In this document: positions 32,000 through 44,376 of the stretch, in pieces
Numbering within the stretch: the stretch's first letter is position 1
Layout: each line of letters opens with the position of its first letter
From: Theobroma cacao
Lineage: Eukaryota; Streptophyta; Magnoliopsida; Malvales; Malvaceae
DNA: 64,000 nucleotides
Reading direction: 5' to 3'
Assembly (NCBI RefSeq): GCF_000208745.1
Contig: NC_030852.1
Span: 34,734,167-34,798,166, forward strand
Translations under genes and position numbers: made by a program
Notes under the pieces: model-generated
Told to the model about the DNA's origin: nothing
Seen by the model: the letters and a program-made list of their open reading frames with translations, nothing else
The model's database searches: none

Positions 32000-32744
32000 T
32001 GTGCTGCTAAGTATGTAATAGGAGGGCTTCATTCCCCATGGCTTTGGTCTTTTAAATTAATATGTATGAATCAAATGAATCAATATGTGTGATCTGTCTC
32101 CTCTTTATTTAGTGGACCAAGCCCTCCTTAAAAACTCATTTGCCTCGTTAATTGGTTGTATGGAAATTATCTTTCAAACTTAAAACCAACTCTTCCAAAT
32201 ACCCCTCCTCTTTGCAACCTTCCATCCTATCATTTTCACTCTTGAAAAAGCTAGTTAGGTGAAGCATGGGTGTTTCTGCCAACGTTATTATCGAAACTGG
32301 AATCCTACTGATGCATAAACTGACAATCAAATATCCTCTTTGTGCATTTGTGCACACTGCCACAGTTAATTCTTAGACTGTGGGCCCTTCACGAGGTCGG
32401 TTATGTTGCCTTGCCAGCCCAGATTTCAGAGAGGAGCAATGGTGTCGGGCCAGGCCATTGCGTGGGTAGCCGGTATGTCTTTGTATGAATGCACTCAGCC
32501 CATTTCAGAAGTCTCTTTTTAAAAAATATAAGAACCAAATGTTCACGTCTTTGGTTTTTTAATGATCATGCAAGTAAGAGCAGGCACAGCATGTTCATTT
32601 ATACTTAGACCCAATGTTACAGACAGGATTTCAGATACATTGTTTTGACAAAACTTTCTGCTATTGGAAAAACAATTGGAGACAACAACCGGAGATTGCA
32701 ATGATTCCTTGTTAGAGTTCTAGCTTCTGCATTTCTACTCTTAG

Positions 32745-32941
32745 CCCTTTTTTTTTTTCGAAAAGCAAAAGAGAATATTTATTAAGAGAAAGGGGAAAGA
32801 ATTCCCCAAAAGAGAGAGACGACTGCATCCAAAAAACATCCCAGAGAGCAAGGGAGGAAAGCTCCTCTTTATGAAGAAACCTCCATTTTCCCTAGACTTA
32901 AGACAAAAACCAGCATGCTAAAACAAATCAAACGGCATTCG
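32745..32941 (-). mobile_element. Short retroposon (5'-truncated LINE- or SINE-type) with TSD
   Basis: Inserted on the minus strand: at the left it starts with an oligo-T run (the poly-A tail read backwards), just inside a stretch ending TTTGCTTTTCG on the minus strand. The 11 bp TCTACTCTTAG occurs directly before (32734-32744) and after (32942-32952), a clean target-site duplication. The 197 bp body has no open frame. A LINE-like AATAAATATT sits near the tail. Class not certain. Confidence 0.75.
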
Positions 32942-34174
32942 TCTACTCTTAGACCTTAGACCAAATCTTCGTCTACCCTTTTAATCCTACCCTGGTTTCT
33001 ACACGCAACCAGCTGGCAAAAAGAACAATGCTAAAAGCAGGTGGGACACTATAGCCAACATCAGATTTTTCCACGTCCCTTGTTTACAAGGAGTGAAAAA
33101 ACAACCACAGATTTTGTCAAGTAAGTAGCAGAGGGGAGTAAAGTTGTTCTGGTTTCAAACATTAATGGTGGTCGTCCTCGTTTTTGGCCTTTGTTGCTGT
33201 TGTTCTAACATCGGCGTAATGATTTTCCCATAGTTGTTCAAAAACCGACACCCAAAAATAGAAAAAAAAAAAAAGAGAAATTATTTACTTTCTTTGCTCT
33301 GTCATGGTTCTTTTATTATCAAATCTACGATTACATGGGGCTAACAACTCATAAACTGATAAAGAGAAAAAAGAAAAACCCTTCCAAATTCAATGTTTGT
33401 ACGTAACTGAAAACTAGCGTAGATGAGGGGCTATGGTGAGAAGTCACCCATGTGGATGAACGCACATCGTTCAAATTTACTCTTCTTGTTTTTGTCTTGA
33501 TGTTTTTCCTCTTTCCTGCACAACATGACAAAAAGTTTTGCCATGAAAACTTGGGTAGAGTTTACAATCCTAGGCCACCCCCTCTGGCTTGAAAACCTGT
33601 GCCCACAAAATCCCACTTGAGCTTCACCTTCTCTTTTAGGCTTTTTCTTTGTTCTCTGTTTAAAACATTCGAGAATGTGACCTTTAATGCCTTTGAAAAA
33701 GGTCTCAGGAGGAAGGTTATAAAATTAAACTTAACATTAATAGTTATTCAAAAAACATCAGTCCGGCCACTGGACTGAACCATTTCCCCAGCCAACGTTT
33801 TAGCTTTTGTATTTAGTATCTTACCTATCTTCATAAACATTTACAAGAAATAATCTTATACACATCCTATCCTACAGATCCTACTTATTGCCTGACCCCC
33901 ATGTGACCTTTTTCAGCACAACCTGTCCAACTTGTCTCTCCAATTTTCATTTTCTTTCTGTCTCAATTGTGATTTGTCCCAACTTCAAAATCATAATAAT
34001 AATAAAGAGTATTAAATTCTTCAAATTCCTAACTACAAAAAGGGCGTTCAAGAAAAAGAGTACAAAAACCAGGTTCGAGCATCAAACGGGAAAAAACTAC
34101 TAGAAATATGGGAAAGTTTGAGCATCTCTAAAAGAAAGCCAATAGACAATGTCTTGACTACAAATTGTATGACT

Positions 34175-34500
34175 TAGTGTCACGATCTCTGAAGAAAATT
34201 ATGAATTTCATATTGATTGTATATTAAAATGAAATTGGATATTTAAGTGTTCAACTATCAACTTGTAAGTCATATTTTGTGGGACAAAATCATGAGTCTT
34301 TATGAGTCAAGTTAGTGTGAGCCATGACATTCAGTGTCGCCTTCCCATCGAAAGGATGTCATGTTCCTAAAGAATATTAATAAATTTCACGTGGATTGTA
34401 TACTAAAGTGAAATTGAGGATTTAAGAGCTCACATTATCTTCAATTTGTGAGGTCTTTATGAGATAAAACCATGCAACAGTAACTCAAAACAGACAATAT
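34175..34500. repeat. Diverged tandem duplication, unit about 170 bp
   Basis: 34175-34345 and 34345-34500 share the order GAAGAAAATTATGAATTTCA / TAAAGAATATTAATAAATTTCA, GATTGTATA, AAATGAAATTGGATATTTAAG / AAGTGAAATTGAGGATTTAAG and GACAAAATCATG / GATAAAACCATG. Old duplication with many substitutions. Confidence 0.6.
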
Positions 34501-34599
34501 CTTATAGGTTGATGTGAATCGTGATAGTTGATATTAACCAGCTCCCTTTGAGATAAAATCATAAGATCGATAGGTCAAAATATAATTAATATCCTACAT

Positions 34600-34800
34600 A
34601 CATCGTGTCATGTTTTCAACGTGAGACAGAATACTTTGTATATGTCATGTCATGTTCAAAACATATTAGAGTGAGACTCGACATTTTATAATCCTACAAG
34701 TCATGTCATGATCTTAATGTATTAGAGTGAGACTTGACATGAAATTGATCCTAATATATTAGAGTGAGATTGGATATTTAAAAAGTTCATACTGTTTGAT
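34600..34800. repeat. Short degenerate repeats with TATTAGAGTGAGA motif
   Basis: The motif TATTAGAGTGAGA(C/T)T recurs at about 34664, 34720 and 34757, each followed by GACAT or GGATAT, interleaved with CATGTCATG motifs. Together with the preceding duplication this may be the remnant of an LTR or other old repeat. Confidence 0.5.
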
Positions 34801-37800
34801 GTGAACCAAAAACATCTAAAAAGTTTTTTTTTTCTCAGCCTCTATGCATGATTCTGGAAAAGAAACAAAATTCCAAGAAAAGTTAACGAAAGGTTCTCAG
34901 TTCTCGACGGTTAATCTGGCCACTTAATTAGGAGATCTGTTAAAAAAGAAAGAAACATAAAAGAAAAAGGTAGAGACATTGGTAACCCTGAAAGTAAGGG
35001 GTCAAACCATGCCCTGCATCAACACTGCACTATTAATAAAATATTTTGGTTCCCCATAAATGAAAAGAGAAAGAAAGCAAGCAAATAAAAGCTTGGTTGT
35101 ATCTCAGTTCAAATTAAATATTTATATTATTCTTTTTATATAGGGCACTGTGACCCATGTCTTTTTATGTTTAACAACATTGCATTTGGATTCTTTGAAC
35201 AAAACCCATTCATCTTTCACTCTGGTTTTTCCTTCCTCCTTTGAGTCTTTAAACAATTGCACGTGTAAAGCCCCCCTCCCGGCAAAGGAGACGTGCACAC
35301 GAGTTGGAAAGGGCTACGAACCCTGAAAATCAGGTCTCTCCCCAACCCCCCCTAATTTAATCACCATTTATATGTACAACAGCTTGTCTCTAATGAGGAC
35401 AGGAGTGACAAGTTACAAGCCGATCTCCACTCGAAATATCTCAGTTATGGATGACGTGGCATGTCGAGCCAAGTCGGCCACATGTACCCTGTTCCGGTTG
35501 CTGAGGTGGAAGTGTCTCTTTGTTTTGGGTTCTGAAATGATTCTCTAATCATCATTGTTGAGTACATCCTAATCATGCGATAATTGAATCTTTTTGTCTT
35601 TCCACTTTCATTTTATCCCCTAATCTTTTAGGATGGCATGTTCCACCCATCTTTTTTCAGGTTACCAAACACGTTTTTTTCGTCTTTGAGTTCATAGATG
35701 GGAGTTGTCACGAATCATGATTGCGCTATGCCTACTTGCAATTACAAAAGACAAATATGATGTTGATTGATGCTAAAGCTTTTCCTACAAAGGCGTGTTT
35801 TTGGAGGAGCGGAGGAAATAAGCCATGACCCAAAGCCAAACATTCCTCAAAATTTTACTTGCATTTAAAGCTAATCAATCAAAACTTAAAAATTTAACAT
35901 TTTTGGGTACTTGAATTAATGCCTTTGTTACTTATCCACCTAAAAACTTTCATCGAGAATTCTTTTTTATATTTTAATTTTTAACATATGATTTGAAACA
36001 ATGTGTCAAGAATTTCACATCATTGAATTTTAAATATATAAACAAAGACCTTTCTCCATTTATCATGTATATTTTTTAATTTGAAAACGTAAATATGTAA
36101 CAAGTTATATCAAAACAAATTCAAATCTTCACCTATATTTCAATTCAGACATGTATAAAGGTCTTGTATTTGTAAATATATTTATTGAGTTGGAAACATG
36201 GACCTACAACATAATGCATCTATCTATCTCTTCCTTTTTTTACTCACTTTTACACCTCAACTAAATCATAATCCTCATGAATTAATGAATTTGATTTTCA
36301 TTTATTTTATTTTAAATTTGGTTATTTAGTACCGTATGCCTTAACTAATTTATAAACAAAATGTATGGTTAAGTATCATGCTATTATCCAATTTTTTTAA
36401 AAAAAGAGGAGAGAAGTCAACAGATTAAAAGAAAAGAGTATTAATTATGGTGAGGATGGAACATTTGAACCTAACCCATTAAAGAGTTTCAACATAAATT
36501 CATAATGTTGCCCTAACCTAAACCCTGAATTTGAGGCAATTGCACCTTACTTTTCAAGCACAGTTCACCTCACAATGGGGAAATTTTTTTGAACTAGTGT
36601 GTTTTTGACTATTTTCCAGGAACACAATGCGATGACGTTTAACGGGCACTGAACTGTACTGGTGTGGAAGAAGCAATAAATGGATTCGGTGGAAATCATT
36701 ATATATTCATCCGCGTACGGAGTCCACGTAAGCTGAGAGCGTGACAACGTACACGTGTCGGTCGTTGGACTCGAAAACAGTGAACGGCGCCTGTTACGGG
36801 TCGTGGAAAAGACCCTTTTGGTTCCGGTCGGTCAGTTTATTGTCTTCGAGTTGCGAGACAGTACCCGTACGGTTCGTTGAGGGCTTAAATGATCAGCACA
36901 ACCCACGCCACTCGCTTGTAAAAGAAATAAACAAAAATCAGGTAATAAAATGGGATTAAACTTAAAAAAATAATATAATTACTAATAATAAAAGCATATA
37001 GGTAGATTTATTCTCTTAATTTTGCCCAAAATTGCCGGTGATGCACCAAAAATATTCACAAAATTGCTTTATTAATATAATTAGAATGAAGGAATAAAAG
37101 AAATGACAAGCAAAAGGGGGTGGAGGGGATAAGCTAAATAACACAAGACACGAACATAATATTTCCCAAGATATCATATATCCCTGTCTTATTGTTTTTG
37201 ACTATGTGTTTCATAACCATTATGATTATCAAATAATTATATATCTAGGTCTAAGAGCTTTTTGTCTTAATATAGGAATATGGAAGTCCAAAATGAATCC
37301 AAACAATGATGGGATTTCTCTCAAATTTGTGGGCTCAAAGCTAATTGCAATATCTAGGGGATGATGCTCATTGACTTCTGCCTTCATCTTTCACACCCTA
37401 CTCTTGCAATTTAAGAAATTTTATTTTATTTTTGTAGTTTTGGGGTCGACCCAAAACAACAGAACATGTAATATAAATTTTGGTAAGTAAAGGTTTTCGA
37501 CCAAAGACCTCTCCCAAAGCATATTTTGTCGAATCTGATGTACTTGTTTGCATGTTTATACATGAATGGTTCCATTAGGGTAAGCTGTGCTTGCAAGTGG
37601 GGGCAGTGTCCGAGAAAGCTACAGCTTTTTGTGCTTTGTTTGTCTCTACCTAACCTTCTCTTTCGCCAATCCACATATACCCCTCCTTCTTCTCCTCTTC
37701 ACATTAGTGGGATCTCAAAACACTCTTCTCCATGACTTGAATGCATTTATGGATGCTCTTTTTTTTTTTTCCCCTTCACATCCCTTTTCTCAAGGTCTTT

Positions 37801-38194
37801 TTTTATTGATTTTAGTGATTTAAAATTTCCCCATGATTACTTTCTAGACTAATGTATATATTGTTATATATATTTTATCACCGTCCACAATACATTAAAA
37901 GTTAACTTATGAAAGAAAAGAAAAATATTAATATTATTCATTATTAACCGTTACTGATAATGCTTAACAAATATGAAATTCTTTTAATGAGCTTTTATTT
38001 GGGTATTGCAATAAAAAACGATCTCTCTTACCTCATAAATATTAATTCTTTTATTTTAATAATTAAAATCTTGAATTTTATTTGTGCAATTAATAACATA
38101 AAAAAATATATGTACGTGTCAATTTGATTGATATTGACCTTTTATCTGTGAGTAATTAAGACAAGTTAATAAACATAGTTTGCCTCATGTACTT

Positions 38195-38196
<2 letters not shown>

Positions 38197-38254
<58 letters not shown>
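38197..38254. repeat. (AT)n(AG)n compound microsatellite
   Basis: AT repeats to about 38230 followed directly by AG repeats to 38254. Likely polymorphic. Confidence 0.92.
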
Positions 38255-39267
38255 TACCAATTTCTACCATTAAAAAAACATCTCCCATATGTAGATTATT
38301 GATTTAGAAGAATTGAGTAAAAGGCTATGGTTGGAAGGTACTATATTTGGGACATAAAAACAGTTTCGAAAACGTTAGTCTTTGGAATATTAGGCAACCT
38401 TTTTGGTTGTTATTAATCCAAATTTAATACTCGATTAATCAAAAGCTAAGTGGTAAGGTTTGAATATTTATGACTAAGTCTTCGTCCTTTTGATTGCATA
38501 ATGAAATGCGTTGGTTCAACCTCAATCACTCCTCTAAAACTATTATGGATATTAACAACAAAAACTAAAAAAGAAAAGAGAGAAAAAGATGTAGCTATCA
38601 ACTGTATTATGCCATAGATATCTGTCTAAGCACTACTCGTCGAGAGATAATCCAAAGTTGGAAAATGGAAACAAAACGGCAACTGATTGGAGAGTTGTTT
38701 GATTTTCCTTTTAATTAGCATAATAGTCAAAATTGAACACTAATTGAGAAGGATAATCTAGCTGTGACAGTGAGAACCCACCAAGCAATCGTTCCATGAC
38801 ACCTAATTCCAGAAGAAAAAAACAAAAAAAAAGAAGGCACGCCAAGACATGACAAATATAGAAAAATAGGATCTAAGCAAAAGAAAGTTACTTAGCATAA
38901 ACTTTTCTAAATAACTATATTTAGTTAACTACCAAGAATGATTAAGAAAAATAATACAATTTATTCATATCTTAATTCTGTTGATTTGATTAGTACACAA
39001 AACATGATATTCATATCGTTTTCATTTCGATAATTATGTAAAAATAGGATGAACTAATTAAAATACTAATAGTATTAAACAGGGTGGAAATGTACAAAAA
39101 GCTTGGGGGGTCAAAAGACTTGTAACTGAATGCTTGAGCTCCTGTCGTTGATTGCACGGTCCCTCGAAGGACGTTTCAAACAAAGGAGCCGCCTGGTTTT
39201 TGTATCTTCCTCTGATTGGGTTTTGTCCACTTTGTTCACAAATCTATTCATTCACTAATTATATATA

Positions 39268-39287
39268 ATATATATATATATATATAT
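39268..39287. repeat. (TA)10 microsatellite
   Basis: Simple TA run in an AT-rich spacer. Confidence 0.85.
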
Positions 39288-41031
39288 CTTTTGTCAATTC
39301 GACTTTCATTTGGCTCACTTCACTCGCAATTAGAAATGGAGATAACTGGACGCCCATGCCCGGCAGCTTTCCACAACTGACAAAAACAGCAACTTGTCAC
39401 CTTTTTGTTCTACTTAAGACTCTTTAATTTTACTTTAAATTTTTCAAAATTCTAACATACAACTGCCGACGTCAAAGTAAACAATCCAATTACCTTTGGT
39501 TACTAACAATTTAAGCACGGGATATTCATGAGAGCAAACAATTACTAAACATAAAGCAAACACTTGTATCAGATGAAATCTAACCAGTGAAATTGTTCAA
39601 AAGCTTCACCTAACCACTTACATGAAATCTACCTAAACATAAAGGAAAGAGAATACGTAGGACAACATTCATGAGAGCAAACAATTACTACCCATTTTAA
39701 TGAAAGAGCAAAAAAAGCAAAGCTGGGTGGTAGCGGCAATTTGTATCAGATGCAAGTTGGGGGAAGACAGAATGATGAAGGCTCGTGGCAGGGTACAAAA
39801 ATAAGGACTCCCTTTTTCTAAATGGTAAATGTAAAAGTAAAAATTATTTGGTCACGAAAAATAAAGACACATGGCTTTGCTTATTAATTGGAAGCACCAA
39901 AGCTTTTGTAATGCTATAAAGATAGATGAAGAAATGGATCCAATGAGCACCATTAATAAATATAAGTAATTCCTTTTTCCTTACCAGCTGCATTACGTGT
40001 AGCATTAAAGGCTGTTTTAACTGGTATAACAACACGTGATGCACATACGTTGCAAATACACTTTTTTATTATTCGAAACACCAAGATTCAAACTTTATAA
40101 AGAGATGCATGTATTTTTTTTAAAAGCGAGATACATGTATATTAATATAAGTAAAATGATTTAAATTTTAAATTTAAATACGTATCATTAGGTTATGTAG
40201 CTGTTTTCAATTAATTTTTACTTCTTTGGTCTTTCTCATAAAAAAATAAAAAAATTTATTTTTTATAAAGATATCTAAATTTGGACAAACAAAAAAATTC
40301 AGGTAATATTGGCCGACTCAAATTTTGTGGAAGATAAAAGATTAAAAGAAGAAAGGGCAAACAACGTTTTACTAATAACTGCCCCGACATACTGTAAAAC
40401 ACAGTAAATTTTGGGTATTTATTCACCTTAATTTCTCCTAACAGATTTAAAAGAAAAAAACAGAATTTATCATCACGTGACCTAATTAAAACTGGGTACG
40501 TTCCATCTGTGCATCAAAAGCACCATTTACATGATTAATTGCCAATGTGATTATTTGACTCCGTCTCATCTTACGGCTCATATTACCGCCGGAAAAAACC
40601 GGTTGCTGAGGCCAATCAAAACTACGGGCCACTTGTCGGTTTCACTGCGCGTGACTGCACATGAAAAACATCGCAACTGCTCTACAGTCTACACCCAGCA
40701 GGGTCATTAAAACAGTAACAAATAAAAAAAAAAAACAGAAGAAAAAAAAATAGCGCCAAGATCAAGGTTGCCTGCCACGTTAGTCCCAGATATAAAATGA
40801 CAAAAGGATAAGGTAAAATGGTAAATTTCCCCACCTGTATAACGGCCTCCTGCAATTCAATCTCTGGCTTCAAGAAAGTGACGGAAATACCCTACGAAGG
40901 GTAAAAACAGGGGTAACAGGTAAATTAATTAGGAATTAGGGAGGACAAATTAAATGGGAGTGTTAATAATCATTAACTACCAGTTGTTAATATTCTTTAG
41001 TCAAAGGGGAGGACTGACCCGAGTGTCCGGT

Positions 41032-41041
41032 GTCACGTGAC
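41032..41041. promoter_or_regulatory. Palindromic G-box GTCACGTGAC upstream of the CRF gene
   Basis: A perfect 10 bp palindrome with CACGTG core, about 350 bp upstream of the CRF TATA box. A second G-box/ABRE, GCCACGTGTC, lies at 41135-41144. Such sites bind bZIP (ABF) and bHLH (PIF/MYC) factors. Function here is inferred from sequence only. Confidence 0.5.
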
Positions 41042-41384
41042 CTGAATCCCTGATTTCAAGAAGAAATCTTTTGGCCGAGTCAGCATCCCGGTTAGCCCTT
41101 CCCATTGGATCTTCCTGTTTTGTGGGGACCAATTGCCACGTGTCTACATTGTAGGTGCCCATCTTATGCGGCGCCTCGCGAAATATCTCTACCTCGCCGG
41201 AATCTCAAAATCGCCGGTGTGACCCATCCTCCCCGCCCTTTAGTAAAAAAATGAAAAAACCTTTTCTTTTGGGTTTTTGTTTTTTACTGGAAAGATTGAA
41301 AAAAACAAAAAAGAAATTCGAAAATTGTAAAATATTAAATGTCACTTAAACCGGGTGAACCGATTACGGCTGGTTTAGGGATCC

Positions 41385-41391
41385 TATAAAA
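41385..41391 (+). promoter_or_regulatory. TATA box of the CRF gene
   Basis: TATAAAA in ATCCTATAAAACAGC. Predicts transcription from about 41415 and a long leader of about 0.7 kb, pyrimidine-rich as in many plant transcription-factor genes. Confidence 0.6.
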
Positions 41392-41902
41392 CAGCTCAAC
41401 TTTCGGTATGGACTTCAAACCGTGCTTATTTTTTCTCTCTTATCTATCAAAGGAGCTCTTCTTCACTCCTCCATTTCCTCTCCGAGATTTTTCCTTTCCT
41501 TTCTTTTGTTTTCCGGAGAAAGTATTATCAGAAAGCAGCTTCGGTTCTTAGTTTCTTTAAGACTGAGATTTGAAAGTTACCCAAAATAGCGAGTCCGTGC
41601 TCTGTTAAGCAACTGAGAAAAGCACTGTCTGGTGGTTTTTTTTGGGACATTTATTCTCTAACCCTTTTCCGGTAAAGCCATTTGCTTGCGGTATCTTCCC
41701 TTTTTCTTTCTCCTCTCCAACTTTTGGCAACAAAAATTTCTTCTTTTCTTTATCTCCCCTCTCTCTACTACTGGTTCAGTGGGTCTTACCATCTCGGTGC
41801 TTTCCGTACTGCTTGTTTAAGCACACTCCTTTTTTTTGGGATAACTTTCCTTGAAATTTCTCGTCGTTTGATAAACTTTTGAGTGAGCCTTTGAACCGAT
41901 TA

Positions 41903-42086
41903 ATGGTGGATTTCTCTTCATTTCAAGCTTCTCTTTAACGTGTTCTTTCTTCAGCTTTCTTTTTAACCCTTTATTCTCCTCGTGTCTAGTCTTAAAGGAA
42001 TCTCTTCTTTTCCCCTTCCCTCCTTTTATTTCGCTCCCCTCCTACTCCCTCTCTCACTCTCAATGAGAAGAAGTGAAAGAATCTGA
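41903..42086 (+). promoter_or_regulatory. Two short upstream ORFs in the CRF leader
   Basis: ATG at 41903 opens an 11-codon ORF ending in TAA at 41938, and ATG at 42063 opens a 7-codon ORF ending in TGA at 42086, 37 bases before the CRF start codon. If both lie in the mature leader they could lower translation of the transcription factor. A leader intron that removes the first cannot be excluded. Confidence 0.4.
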
Positions 42087-42123
42087 AAACCCCGAAAAGA
42101 AATAAAAAAGATTGAAAAAAAAA

Positions 42124-43149
42124 ATGGATCATTGTCCTGTTCCTACAATCAAATACACAGAACACCGCAATCAAACCAAGCTCCTTACGCCACTGTTAAA
42201 TGTCAGACTCGAAAATCAGCCAGAAATGAAGCCCCGAATTGTTCGGATTTCAGTTACCGATGCTGACGCAACTGATTCTTCCAGCGACGAAGAAGAAGAA
42301 CAAGCAACCCGATTTCTTTCTCGAAACAGAGTCAAGAAATTCGTTAACGAAATTACTATCGAGTCATTATGTCCCACTCAAAATGATGCCGTTTGGAGAA
42401 GTAAATCGTCGTCGTTGTCAAAGATTTCCCGAAAAAGGCCAGCGGCTGTAGCCGAAGCCAAAGCTAAAGCGCCGGCAAAGGTTCCGGCGGGGAAGAAGTT
42501 CAGAGGAGTACGACAACGGCCTTGGGGAAAATGGGCTGCTGAGATCAGAGACCCACTAAGACGTGTACGGTTATGGTTAGGCACCTATGATACCGCCGAA
42601 GAAGCAGCAATGGTTTATGACAACGCGGCTATTCAGCTGCGTGGACCGGACGCGCTCACCAACTTTACCACTCCTCCGCAAAAATTGGTTCAGGACAATA
42701 ACAGCCAAAAACCGTTATCCAGCTCAGATTACAACTCCGGCGAAGAATCTCACAACACTAACCTTTGCTCTCCGACCTCCGTTCTCCGCTGCCCTTCGCT
42801 TTCGACCGACGAAGTCGACTCGCAAAGCGTCAAGGAATCGCGAGAAATCGGGAGGGAACCACAAGATGCCCTCGACGAGTCTTGCTGCATATCGGGAGAG
42901 AACTTTTCCGGTTTCTCGGATTACTCGTCTTTCTTTCCGAATGATATATTCAGTTCCGTACCGGATTTGTTCGACGATAATACGAGCTTCCACGAAGCTT
43001 TCATGAAAGATGATTTCGGCAACGGGTTTCTGAGTTCGGGAGCGGATTTCGAGTTCGGATTTGGGAGCTTCTCGAACTGGCAACATGTCGATGATCATTT
43101 CCAAGACATCGGGGATTTGTTCGGGACGGATTCTCTCTTAGCCGTTTGA
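42124..43149 (+). CDS. CRF: Cytokinin response factor (CRF), AP2/ERF transcription factor
   Basis: Intronless, 341 residues; nuclear DNA-binding regulator in cytokinin and auxin responses of the CRF clade (Arabidopsis CRF1-6). Domains: N-terminal CRF domain (about 35-60: [20 protein letters not shown]), the clade-specific TMO3-like motif that mediates interaction with His-phosphotransfer proteins and other CRFs; basic stretch SRKRPAA; one AP2 domain (about 124-181) from [19 protein letters not shown] to [16 protein letters not shown], with the ERF-type Ala and Asp in the DNA-contacting strands; acidic, Phe/Ser-rich C-terminus ([14 protein letters not shown] ... [14 protein letters not shown]) typical of an activation region. 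I chose ATG 42124 as the first ATG in this frame; the frame is open a few codons upstream with no ATG. GC content is higher than in the flanks. Which CRF it corresponds to (CRF1-4 versus 5/6) I cannot settle. Confidence 0.96.
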   Translation: MDHCPVPTIKYTEHRNQTKLLTPLLNVRLENQPEMKPRIVRISVTDADATDSSSDEEEEQATRFLSRNRVKKFVNEITIESLCPTQNDAVWRSKSSSLSKISRKRPAAVAEAKAKAPAKVPAGKKFRGVRQRPWGKWAAEIRDPLRRVRLWLGTYDTAEEAAMVYDNAAIQLRGPDALTNFTTPPQKLVQDNNSQKPLSSSDYNSGEESHNTNLCSPTSVLRCPSLSTDEVDSQSVKESREIGREPQDALDESCCISGENFSGFSDYSSFFPNDIFSSVPDLFDDNTSFHEAFMKDDFGNGFLSSGADFEFGFGSFSNWQHVDDHFQDIGDLFGTDSLLAV

Positions 43150-44319
43150 CAGAGTGTTTCTTCGGTTTTTTTATCTCTCGTGTAATGCCGGTTTTACGGC
43201 AAGTTTTGTATCGGCGGGAACTGAAAATATCGGCTGCGTTTTTGTTTTTTTCCCCCTCCCCTGTTCCGGTTTTGTTTATGTTAAAATTTATTTATTTATA
43301 ATATTAATTAAAAGTAAGAATATTAAACATCTCCGTCACAGTAACGGTGACGGACGAGTTTGGCTACGTGTTGTGTGCTGTGTCGTTTATGTTCCTCTTT
43401 GCTGTTGTTTGCTACTAGTTCTTGTGAAGGCACGTGTTGATGCACGTGACAGGAACATTTCAAAAGCTCTCGTTTTTGGCTTCTTCAATAATATACTTGT
43501 AAGGTTTTAGATTTTAGATTCTCATTATTTGTAGTGCACACGTGCTGTCAAATAGATCCATGCACCTTAATATTTTTTTTTCTCTCTTTTAAATGCTTAT
43601 TTTAAAATTTTTTTAAAAAGATAGATTCTTACAAAGAAGCAATTTCAACGGTTGAACTTGAATCTGAATCCTCCTTTTTATTTGCACATAAGCCTATCAA
43701 CAACCCCTTTGATTACTGGTACTGAAAGGTAATGTCTATGGGGATGCTTAAATGCTTAATTCGGAGTTAAAAGTTGTTAAGCTATCATTTAATTGGGCAG
43801 CTATTCTTTGTTTCAACATAGTAAAACAATAATTAATTTTCACTTTAATGAACGTCAACTTCCACCTATCTAGGAAGACAAGGGTTTTTACAGTAATGGA
43901 AATAGTAACTGTGTGGTACAAGGCAAGTGAAACCCTTGCTAGAGACTTAGGGGCGTGGGTTTTTTTTTCTTTTTTCATTACTATTATTATATGATATTGT
44001 AAATTATACAAACCTAATTAATAATTGTTGTACATTCCTTTACTACTTTGTTGGTCCATTTACGTTGTGGTAATTAATAGAGAAACATATAACTGATGGA
44101 ACAGTAAACTCGTTTGAGTCATTAAGAAACACATTTAGGGACTATCATGTAGTACTAATAAGGTAATAATATATAAAATAAATGTTTTGGTCGGAATTAT
44201 TTTGATACTGAAAGTTATCCAAGTAATAAATGGAACAACTGAAATTGGAAACTGCTTGTAAGCAGGTTTTTTTGTTCCTCAATTCTAAAACTAAAAGGAA
44301 AAGGGGACATATTTAGTAA

Positions 44320-44320
<1 letters not shown>

Positions 44321-44372
<52 letters not shown>
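44321..44372. repeat. (TA)26 microsatellite
   Basis: 52 uninterrupted bases of TA. Self-complementary, likely unstable in length. Confidence 0.96.

Positions 44373-44376
<4 letters not shown>

Larger units (their letters stand above)
32000..41384. other. Long intergenic region (9.4 kb)
   Basis: No gene I can support. Contents: E2 3'UTR; a TSD-flanked retroposon (32745-32941); degenerate tandem repeats (34175-34800); a GC-rich island near 36690-36890 containing ACACGTGT; mixed (AT)n/(AG)n at 38197-38254; a TA run at 39268-39287; and, at the right end, the CRF promoter with G-boxes. Short open frames here show no domain or conserved motif. Confidence 0.5.

Noticed and set aside
42724..43104. 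Minus-strand open frame of 126 codons
   Set aside because: Antisense shadow of the CRF coding sequence.
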